Below are positions 18,651 to 25,711 of a stretch of DNA of 64,000 nt, one piece after another. The notes beneath the pieces were generated by a model. It was not told the origin of the DNA, made no database searches, and saw only the letters and a list, made by a program, of their open reading frames with translations. A program made the position numbers and the translations under genes. Numbering within the stretch: the first letter of the stretch is position 1; every line of letters starts with the position of its first letter. This DNA is from an uncultured bacterium (GTDB taxonomy: Bacteria; Vulcanimicrobiota; Xenobia; Xenobiales; Xenobiaceae), in the NCBI GenBank assembly GCA_934644775.1, contig CAKUDB010000012.1, forward strand, positions 6,663 through 70,662, written 5' to 3'.

Positions 18651-19664
18651 ATGAGCATTACCGTAACTGCACCTATGCGCATAGACTTGGCTGGCGGCAC
18701 TTTAGATTTGCATCCGCTCTATTTGTTTTTGCGTGATCCTCTGACTGTCACCGCTTCTATTAGTTTGCACTCCAGAGCTTCAGTGAGGCCTTTGGAAGGT
18801 AATAGAGTGCGTCTCGTTTCCGAAGATTTAGATCAAAGCGTAGAAGTAGAAAATACTGAAGAGCTTTCGTTGGGTGGCAAATTGGATCTATTGGCTAGAG
18901 CTGTCAAATTTTATGCTCCGCAAGGTGGTTTAGAATTACGTACTAAAAGTGCTGCTCCCAAAGGTTCTGGTTTAGGCGCTTCTTCCAGTTTGCTTATGTC
19001 TATGTCTAAAGCGTTGGGCCTTTTTTCTGGTCGTGACGACTCTATTCACGATATGATTATGTATGGTGCCGGTTTAGAAGCTCAAAATTTACGGATTCCT
19101 ACTGGATATCAAGACTATTACGGAGCTTGTTTAGGTGGCATTAACGGTTTAGAATTTAAAATTGACGGTCACAATATCCGCACTTTATATACCTCTCCCC
19201 AGTTTTTCAAAGAACTTAATGATTCTATGATCGTCTCTTTTACTGGCATAAGCCATTTTTCCGGTACTAGCAACTGGAATATGCTTAAGCGCTATGTCGA
19301 TCACGAGGGCGATACGGTTAAGCGTATGGAAGCTATCGAAGATACGGCCCACCAAATGTGGGATGCGCTTATTTGTGAAGATCTGGATCAAGTGGGTAAA
19401 GCTTTGGATCGTGAATGGCAAAACAGGCGTGGCTTAGCTGAAGGTGTTACCAACGAGCGTATCGATTCTATGGTATTGGCCGCTAAAAATGCCGGTGCTT
19501 TAGCTTCAAAAATTTGTGGGGCTGGCGGCGGCGGTTGTATGCTTACTTTGAGCAAGCCTGAAAATAAAGAAAAGGTTATTGAAGCTTTGCGCTCCAAAGG
19601 GGCCGATATTTTAGATGTTTCTATCGACAATGAAGGTTTGAAAGTTTTAGAAAATAGCAAATAG
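18651..19664 (+). CDS. GHMP-family sugar kinase
   Basis: 337 residues with the three GHMP motifs: APMRIDLAGGTLDLHP near residue 7, PKGSGLGASSSLLMS near 104, and KICGAGGGGCML near 286. The opening RIDLAGGTLDL resembles heptose 7-phosphate and fucose/arabinose-type kinases more than galactokinase or homoserine kinase. It phosphorylates a small sugar in the cytoplasm, perhaps for an activated heptose or similar nucleotide sugar. AAAGGAATAAATTAA precedes the ATG. Context is the ATP-grasp gene upstream and comEA downstream; other steps of a sugar pathway are not in view. Confidence 0.85.
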   Translation: MSITVTAPMRIDLAGGTLDLHPLYLFLRDPLTVTASISLHSRASVRPLEGNRVRLVSEDLDQSVEVENTEELSLGGKLDLLARAVKFYAPQGGLELRTKSAAPKGSGLGASSSLLMSMSKALGLFSGRDDSIHDMIMYGAGLEAQNLRIPTGYQDYYGACLGGINGLEFKIDGHNIRTLYTSPQFFKELNDSMIVSFTGISHFSGTSNWNMLKRYVDHEGDTVKRMEAIEDTAHQMWDALICEDLDQVGKALDREWQNRRGLAEGVTNERIDSMVLAAKNAGALASKICGAGGGGCMLTLSKPENKEKVIEALRSKGADILDVSIDNEGLKVLENSK

Positions 19665-19791
19665 ATATAAAAATAGAGACATTAAAAAGCGGATTAGGAG
19701 GCTGGAAATTAGGTAAAAGTTGAGCCAAGTTAGTTTTCAGTTTATCTAGTTCGCTTTTTAGTTTTTTTAAGGGGGGAGTGTTACAGTCAAT

Positions 19792-21078
19792 ATGAGTGAG
19801 AGCGATAAATATAAACAAGCCTTAGAAGATAATTTTGGTCAAAATAGTGGTGCCAATGCTCGATTTGCTAATCCTAACGTGCAGAAGCTTTTGCAACAAA
19901 TGGATTCAGAGCGCGAGACTTATACTCACTCTTGGAGTGAAGGCAACTTAGCTTCTTCGTCGTCCTCACACCACAGTGCGGTCGATTCTTTAGTTAGTAA
20001 CAGCAATTCTGGTAAAGATCGTTTTGTTCCCAGCCAGCAAGACTTGATAAAAGCGGTAGGTGCTTCACGCTCTAAGGGCTCGTCAGGCTCTTCTTCTTCC
20101 TCGTCCTCTTCTAAAAGTTCTAGTAGTTCGAGTAAGAGTAGCTCTTCTGGCAGTTCTTCCCATAGTCAAAGTCGCTCTTCCAGCAGCAAATCTGAAGTCC
20201 AGCCTCTAACTAAAGAGACTAAGCGCTTTGTCATTGGCTTAGGTTTGCTTTGCTTTATTATCGGAGCCATTTTAATTACTTTTGTCTATTCGCCCTTAAA
20301 TAATCGCGGTGCCGAGCGGGTCTTAGAGGGAACAGAATTGGATGGATCTAATAAACAAACTATCGCTTCTTCGGCTGTCGGAAACCAAGTTGTAAAGTCT
20401 GTCGATACCGAAACTCCAGGCGACGATCCTTTAATTGTGGAAGTTGACGAAGAGACTGCCCAAAGTTTAACTGCTGATAAACAAGCTTTGCCTACCGTAG
20501 GTAAGGTAAAACTAGACGGTATAAAAGTATACGTTGTAGGTGCAGTAAAAAATCCAGGTATTGTTACTTTGCCTTTCGATTCGCGAGTTGATGACGCCAT
20601 TAAAGCGGCCGGCGGTATGAGTGATAATGCCGAGCCTTTGAGTGTCAATCTGGCTAAACGTATTAAAGATGAAGATAAAATTTACGTGGCGGCCAAAGGC
20701 GAAAGTGATAGTTTAAGCGGTACGGGTGTAGTGGAGCAAAGGGCCGATACTTCTGGCATTATCGCTGAAAAAGCCCAAGAAAGGACAACTGATAGCGGTA
20801 AGACTAAAGCTAAAGATAAAAAACGCGGTGGCAATAGCGATAGTGACGGTGGAAAAAAAGATTCGCCTTCTGAAGCTGAGTTCACTGTCAATATCAATAC
20901 TGCCAGCGAAGAGGAGTTACAGAAAATTCCTGGCGTTGGCCCGTCTATTTCTAAATCGATTATCGATCATCGCAATAAATTACCAGATGGTAAATTTACC
21001 AATAAAGCTCAGCTTAAAGAGGTTATTGGGGTAGGTGAGGCCAGTTATTCTAAGTTGGAGCCTTATGTAAAGCTTTAA
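19792..21078 (+). CDS. comEA: ComEA-like DNA receptor with SLBB and helix-hairpin-helix domains
   Basis: 428 residues. The order is a Ser-rich disordered N-terminus (about 45-140, with long Ser runs), one membrane helix (about 145-170), an SLBB domain (VKLDGIKVYVVGAVKNPG to AAGGMSDNAEPLSVN, about 242-290), a charged linker, and two helix-hairpin-helix motifs at the end (VNINTASEEELQKIPGVG and LKEVIGVGEASYSKLEPY). The SLBB plus HhH pair is the ComEA pattern for binding DNA at the cell surface during uptake. The cytoplasmic Ser-rich extension of about 140 residues is unusual. No comEC is nearby. Confidence 0.88.
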   Translation: MSESDKYKQALEDNFGQNSGANARFANPNVQKLLQQMDSERETYTHSWSEGNLASSSSSHHSAVDSLVSNSNSGKDRFVPSQQDLIKAVGASRSKGSSGSSSSSSSSKSSSSSSKSSSSGSSSHSQSRSSSSKSEVQPLTKETKRFVIGLGLLCFIIGAILITFVYSPLNNRGAERVLEGTELDGSNKQTIASSAVGNQVVKSVDTETPGDDPLIVEVDEETAQSLTADKQALPTVGKVKLDGIKVYVVGAVKNPGIVTLPFDSRVDDAIKAAGGMSDNAEPLSVNLAKRIKDEDKIYVAAKGESDSLSGTGVVEQRADTSGIIAEKAQERTTDSGKTKAKDKKRGGNSDSDGGKKDSPSEAEFTVNINTASEEELQKIPGVGPSISKSIIDHRNKLPDGKFTNKAQLKEVIGVGEASYSKLEPYVKL

Positions 21079-21130
21079 CTTATAGTGCTTGTTGGCAGCA
21101 GCAATACTACCCAAAATAAAGTTGCTCTTC

Positions 21131-21184
21131 AAAATAAAGTCGCCATTTCCAAACGAATATTTGGAGGTTGCGACTTTTTTATTT
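21131..21184. terminator. Bidirectional terminator between comEA and the flippase
   Basis: AAAGTCGC pairs with GCGACTTT around a second stem CCAAA/TTTGG, with A-rich and T-rich flanks on both sides. It lies between two convergent genes and overlaps the last codons of the flippase. Confidence 0.88.
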
Positions 21185-22462
21185 GTTTAGAGCATCTAAT
21201 TCTTGTAAGCCGGAATTTGTATATTTGTAGATAAAAGTATGTAGCCAAGCTCCAGCAAAAAGTATAAAAGAAGCACAAGAAAAAGCTTGGGCAGCTCCCA
21301 GGCCGCCGTGATGGCTCCAGTAATAGCAAAGGAAAAGATCTAACGCCGTACAAGCGGCCAGCCAAAGTGTGGAACTGTAAGGCTGCCCGGCAAGATTAAA
21401 AACTGTAGTTAAAATTGTATAACCATTAAAGAATATTATGCCGGGCAGCATCCACATAAGCATTGTAGAACTAGGGGCAAATTCCGGCCCTAAGATTAAA
21501 TTTATGCACCAAGGCATAAAAATAGCCAATATGGCAGCTAGCGCCACATTAAATATTAGAAAGAAAGTGTTGGCTTTCCATACTAAAGGCAAACAGTCGC
21601 GAATAGTTTTGCATTTAGCCGACAGTCTGGGCAGCAGCATTTGATTGACAATTAAGGTAAAAGCCAAGGTGAGGCTGCGGATAGCACCGACAATATTGTA
21701 ATAACCGGATTGTTCGGGGCCGGAACAATGCTGGATAATTAAAATATCGGCCATTTGGATGGCGCTGTAGAAAGCAGAAAAAAGGAAAGCCTTAAAATTA
21801 TAACTAGCTGATTGGCAAAATAACTTCCAGGAGAAGAGCGACCATTGGCCGACAAAGCTGTAAGCGCTGTATAAACGCCAGAGAGCAGCTAAACCTATGC
21901 CAATTAAAAAAGCGGCAAAAAATTTAGCAGGCGAGCCTATTCCTAGCCAGCATAATCCAATAGTAATAGCAAAAATCAGCAATTTGGAGAAAAATTCTTG
22001 CCAATTGCAAATTTTTACCATATCAAAAGCGTAAAGCAGCGATTGTACAGTAGTGTAAACTAACAGTAAAAATGTATAAACAATTGTAGCTGCCATAAAA
22101 ACGCCTGGCAAAGGAATAAGCTCAGGACTGATTGTCTGTATGCTAAGCAATATGGCAGCCAATATTACAGAGGCAAAAAAAGAAATGCTCAGCGAATTGC
22201 CGACAAGTTGGGCTCGCTGTTGAGTAAACTTAGCGCCTAATACTAAATTAGATACGTTTAATCCGAAGCATCCGAAGGCACAGCCTAAGTACGATATATT
22301 AAAAGCGCAAGCCATCCAACCGCGCCCTTCCGGCCCCACCGCTCGTGAAGATAATACCGTTGTCAAAAGTCCCAAAAAAACGCCAGAAAATCTTGTTAAA
22401 TATGTAGTCAGCACATTTTTGACAAATTTGCTCTGCCATATTTGCTTAAGTTTTTCTAACAT
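21179..22462 (-). CDS. Polysaccharide flippase (Wzx/MurJ-like, MOP superfamily)
   Basis: 427 residues with about 12 hydrophobic segments and few charged residues, typical of the multidrug/oligosaccharidyl-lipid/polysaccharide exporters. The opening pattern FVKNVLTTYLTRFSGVFLGL and SSRAVGPEGRGWMA matches O-antigen and teichoic-acid flippases. It should move a lipid-linked sugar across the inner membrane. The gene stands alone on the minus strand, back to back with a gene-poor region. Confidence 0.85.
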   Translation of the reverse strand: MLEKLKQIWQSKFVKNVLTTYLTRFSGVFLGLLTTVLSSRAVGPEGRGWMACAFNISYLGCAFGCFGLNVSNLVLGAKFTQQRAQLVGNSLSISFFASVILAAILLSIQTISPELIPLPGVFMAATIVYTFLLLVYTTVQSLLYAFDMVKICNWQEFFSKLLIFAITIGLCWLGIGSPAKFFAAFLIGIGLAALWRLYSAYSFVGQWSLFSWKLFCQSASYNFKAFLFSAFYSAIQMADILIIQHCSGPEQSGYYNIVGAIRSLTLAFTLIVNQMLLPRLSAKCKTIRDCLPLVWKANTFFLIFNVALAAILAIFMPWCINLILGPEFAPSSTMLMWMLPGIIFFNGYTILTTVFNLAGQPYSSTLWLAACTALDLFLCYYWSHHGGLGAAQAFSCASFILFAGAWLHTFIYKYTNSGLQELDALNK

Positions 22463-22746
22463 TGCGTTTTGTTCTCGCTGCTAATTGCCAAATATGCCTT
22501 TTAAGGCTTAACCTTGCGCTAAACTTAAAATGCTGCCTCTACTTCCAACGATCTTGCCTTTGTGCCTTCTTCGCTGCTTTTTTACGTTTGTGATTGTTTC
22601 TTGTGTAGCATGCTGCTCTTTTTTGTTCGGTGCTGCTTTTGGTGTTGCGGGCTGTGTTTTTTTTGTCGCGGGCTGTGTTTTGTGTTGGCACAGTTTTTAT
22701 TGTAGCGGCGCTAATAGTGTTCTGCCCGCCCGTTAGCTATTTTGTG

Positions 22747-22840
22747 TTAGCTACATTTTTGGCTATATCGACGCTCCGGCTGCCTGTCTACTTCGTGGCC
22801 AGAGGCCTGCGCTACCGATATATCCAAAAATTACGCTATA
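22747..22840. repeat. Inverted repeat forming a long hairpin
   Basis: TTTTTGGCTATATCG at 22756-22770 faces CGATATATCCAAAAA at 22816-22830, and pairing extends outward to TAGC on both sides. The loop of about 45 bases is GC-rich and has further short complementarity. There is no T run at the end, so it is not a simple terminator. Confidence 0.6.
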
Positions 22841-22993
22841 AGTTATGGCTGCGGGCTCTCGTTCATGTTGGCTAGCTCCGGCAGCGGTTCTTCCAGGCTT
22901 GAACTGACCGCGCTAAAGCGCGGCCAATGTTCTGCGCCTTCCATCACCGCTTCCTCCGCCTGTATGCTAAAAACTGTGCCCATCTTGGTGCAG

Positions 22994-23065
22994 CGGCACC
23001 GCTTCGCTGGCCGCCACCTTTGGGGGTAGCTTCTGGCGGAAGGTAGATGCATTGGCGGACAGTGG
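22994..23065. repeat. Direct repeat copy A
   Basis: Shares with copy B (23152-23227) the order GCTTCGCTGGCCGCC, a GGGGTA block, a GG(A/G)AGGTAGAT block and CATTGGCG, with a few substitutions and a T-run length difference. It looks like a degraded non-coding duplication. Confidence 0.65.
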
Positions 23066-23151
23066 TTTTTTAGCGGAAGGAGGGGAATATTTATAGCGGT
23101 CATTTTATAGCTGAATGGCGGAAGTAAATAGCAGGCGTACATAGGTTTGTA

Positions 23152-23227
23152 CGGCATCGCTTCGCTGGCCGCCTTGTTTTTTTTGGGGTAACTTTGGGCG
23201 GGAGGTAGATACATTGGCGAGCAGTAG
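23152..23227. repeat. Direct repeat copy B
   Basis: Second copy of the 22994-23065 element, about 158 bases downstream and closer to the first Sel1 gene. Confidence 0.65.
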
Positions 23228-23302
23228 CCAAAATGTAAAATTATTATGTTTTCTGTGATAAAATAAGTTGGGATGTAAAATGGTATCAATAGGAGGACAA
23301 TA

Positions 23303-23797
23303 GTGGATAATAACGAGCATGATTATATCGATTGGGATATCGATGAGCCTGCTTTATGTATCGATGATAGTGTTTTTGATGATGAAGATACAAGGCTCTT
23401 TATCGCTTTGTGTGAACAAGCTGAGCAAGGTGATGCCAATGCTCAATTTCAGGTTGGTGAATATTGCCAATATGATTATAATTTTGCGGAAGCGGTAAAG
23501 TGGTATCGTAAAGCGGCTGAGCAAGGTCATGTTAATGCTCAGTATAAGCTTGGCTTCTTATATGAAATTTGGAGTGCAAATAAAGATAAAGCTGAAGCAG
23601 TAAAATGGTATCGCAAAGCCGCTGAACAAGGTGATAGTGAGGCTCAGCTCAGTCTTGGCAGTTGCTATCAATTCGGCAAAGGTGTAAATAAAGATTATGC
23701 TGAAGCGGAAAGATGGTATCTTAAAGCCATTGAACAAGGCAACAGTCTTGCTAAGCGAGTATTTGAAGGGTTTAATAATCTTCGTTCTAAGTCATAA
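23303..23797 (+). CDS. Sel1-repeat protein
   Basis: 164 residues. An acidic N-terminus of about 30 residues (IDWDIDEPALCIDD) leads into about four Sel1-like repeats of about 36 residues, with the consensus A..WYRKAAEQG...AQ..LG. No signal peptide is seen, so it is probably cytoplasmic. The start is GTG 23303 with GGAGG six bases upstream. Sel1 repeats form alpha-alpha solenoids that scaffold protein complexes. It is the first of five genes or fusions of this type in a 9.5-kb block around a kinase/VWA/phosphatase triad. Confidence 0.88.
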   Translation: MDNNEHDYIDWDIDEPALCIDDSVFDDEDTRLFIALCEQAEQGDANAQFQVGEYCQYDYNFAEAVKWYRKAAEQGHVNAQYKLGFLYEIWSANKDKAEAVKWYRKAAEQGDSEAQLSLGSCYQFGKGVNKDYAEAERWYLKAIEQGNSLAKRVFEGFNNLRSKS

Positions 23798-24083
23798 CAT
23801 CTTGGCATCAACATAAGAAGAGCTTAACCATTAAAGGAAGCGCCACTAGACAGCGACTAACTAGTGAAGTTTTTTGAAGCTAGTTAAAATAGTCGTTATT
23901 ATTGTATTTTCGCGAAAGACGATAATGTTCCGTCAGGGCTAAGTTCGTCGTTAATAGTTGCTACAACACCTTTTATACACGTGTTTAAAAAAATAAAACC
24001 GAGTGTTTTACTCGTTCTACGTAGCAGACAGGCCAACTATTCCGGTTGCGTTGGGCAACAGATGCGTAGCAATACAAAATTCA

Positions 24084-24119
24084 AAAGATCCTCAAAGGAC
24101 TACTTTGAGGATCTTTCTT
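24084..24119 (+). terminator. Terminator hairpin
   Basis: AAAGATCCTCAAAG pairs with CTTTGAGGATCTTT around a five-base loop. It lies about 290 bases after the first Sel1 gene. Hairpins with the same GATCCT(C/T)AA...TTTGAGGATC core recur at 50828 and 63838. Confidence 0.75.
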
Positions 24120-24371
24120 ATATTCCTACCATTTATTTTTTAATATTACAAATTTAACGCAATAAATTTATTAAATTCCGCCTTTGTATAGAAAAAAGGA
24201 CATATATGGTATTCATTGCTGCGCGGATAAAATACTTTGAATAGTAACGCACTAAACTAAGCTCATTGATATTTATGCTAGATGTCCTTATCTAAAAAAT
24301 CGCCTCAAAATTCGAGTTTTCATAATTATCCTGTAGATAAATAGCATCCCCCTCAAAGTAGTCCATTAGTG

Positions 24372-24500
24372 ATGATTGATGTTGCTATTGACTTCTTGAG
24401 TCGCTCATATGTTTTTGGAGGTGAAGTTGATATGGGTATTGTTGATATTGATATTAATTTTCCTGGTGGAGATGATGAGTCCGATAGTTTTGATTACTGA
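24372..24500 (+). CDS. Possible small acidic peptide
   Basis: A 42-codon frame beginning at ATG 24372 and ending at TGA. An internal ATG at 24432 has a good GGAGGT ten bases upstream and would give a 22-residue acidic peptide ending PGGDDESDSFDY. The ribosome-binding site is the main evidence; no family is recognised. It may be a remnant of a larger gene. Confidence 0.35.
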   Translation: MIDVAIDFLSRSYVFGGEVDMGIVDIDINFPGGDDESDSFDY

Positions 24501-24687
24501 TTATAATAATCAGTTTAGTATTTTATAACACCGTAGCAGGAAATAAAAGTTGCATAATTATTGTAATTGCAATTCTCCTACTATTAGCTTTGGTTGGTTT
24601 CTAGATCTTAAATTTGTTAATTACGGACGATTGTCTCGCTATTTTTTTGTGCACACATGGTAAGAGTATATTAGCGGTGGTAATAAG

Positions 24688-25590
24688 ATGCAAGTAGATG
24701 TTAAAGAAAATGAAATGGATGATATAAAGCAAGAAAAATGCAAAATTGTTGACGAAAAAGATGTAACTTCGCATGAGATGATTGAGCAAGTTGATGGTTG
24801 TACTTGCTTTAGTTTTGGAGATTGCTGTTACAATAGTGCAATTAATAACTATGCAGAGGCTATGAAATGGTACCGCAAGGCAGCTGAACAGGGCTATGCT
24901 GTTGCTCAAAATAATCTAGGTAATTGCTATTTTAATGGCTATCGTGTTGATCAGGATTGTTTAGAGGCTGCGAAATGGTATAGCAAGATTACAGATCGTG
25001 GTAATGCTATAATTAGGGGTAATCTTGATGATTATTCATGTTATGAAGCGATTTCAGATTATGAAAAGGCTATAGAACACTGTGTTAACGATGCCGAGCA
25101 AGGTAATATTGTTGCTCAGAATAGTCTTGGCAATTATCATTATGATGTTGCAATATTCAAGTATGGCGAGTCCATAAGGTGGTATCGCCAAGCAGCGGAG
25201 CAAGGTCATGCCGTCGCCCAGAGTAATCTTAATAGATTCATTTGTAATAGTGCAAGCCATGACTATGTGGAAGCTATAAAATGGTACCACAAGGCAGCCG
25301 AGCAGGGCTATGCTGTTGCTCAAAGTAATCTAGGTAATTGCTATTACTATGGTAATGGGGTTGAACGTGACTGTGTAGAGGCTTTCAAATGGTATCGTAA
25401 GGCCGCTGAGCAGGGCTATGCTATTGCTCAAAATAATCTAGGTGATTGCTATTATTATGGTAATGGAGTTAAACGTGACTGTGTAGAGGCTTTCAAATGG
25501 TATCATCTAGCGGAACAACAGGGATACCATAGTTGTAAGTATAACTCTTCGAAAATAGAGGCTTATTTTCAACTTAATAAACAAAACTGA
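24688..25590 (+). CDS. Sel1-repeat protein
   Basis: 300 residues. After a 35-residue charged N-terminus there are about six Sel1-like repeats, such as EAMKWYRKAAEQGYAVAQNNLG and EAFKWYRKAAEQGYAIAQNNLG. The repeats in the middle (residues 90-150) are degenerate, while the last two are nearly identical, which suggests recent internal duplication. No signal peptide or membrane helix is seen. The ribosome-binding site is weak. A further, longer Sel1 gene follows after 121 bases. Confidence 0.85.
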   Translation: MQVDVKENEMDDIKQEKCKIVDEKDVTSHEMIEQVDGCTCFSFGDCCYNSAINNYAEAMKWYRKAAEQGYAVAQNNLGNCYFNGYRVDQDCLEAAKWYSKITDRGNAIIRGNLDDYSCYEAISDYEKAIEHCVNDAEQGNIVAQNSLGNYHYDVAIFKYGESIRWYRQAAEQGHAVAQSNLNRFICNSASHDYVEAIKWYHKAAEQGYAVAQSNLGNCYYYGNGVERDCVEAFKWYRKAAEQGYAIAQNNLGDCYYYGNGVKRDCVEAFKWYHLAEQQGYHSCKYNSSKIEAYFQLNKQN

Positions 25591-25711
25591 TCTTTTAGTA
25601 AAGTTCTCAGGTAAGATCTATAGTTACCGATTTCGACTCTAGCTGGCGATCCATTAAATAACATTGCAAGTAACAGCAAGTTAAAAGCAAAAATTCATAA
25701 GGTTAGTAAAG

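Larger units (their letters stand above)
22463..23302. other. Gene-poor stretch with repeats before the Sel1 block
   Basis: About 840 bases with no convincing gene. Short frames exist (for example near 22530-22875 and 22843-23289), but they encode Cys/Phe-rich or low-complexity peptides with no ribosome-binding sites. The stretch holds a near-perfect inverted repeat (22747-22840) and an imperfect direct repeat of about 75 bases (22994 and 23152). The final bases contain the ribosome-binding site of the first Sel1 gene. Confidence 0.6.
23798..24687. other. Gene-poor stretch inside the Sel1 block
   Basis: About 890 bases. It holds a clear terminator hairpin at 24084-24119, a 14-base inverted repeat pair (24097-24110 and 24351-24364), a short acidic reading frame at 24372-24500, and several AT-rich stretches. 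No larger gene is seen on either strand. Confidence 0.55.

Noticed and set aside
22530..22875. Two short Cys/Phe/Leu-rich plus-strand frames
   Set aside because: Low complexity, overlapping each other, and no ribosome-binding site; read as non-coding.
22843..23289. A 148-codon minus-strand frame
   Set aside because: It spans the direct repeats and translates them into two similar Pro-rich segments; no start signal.
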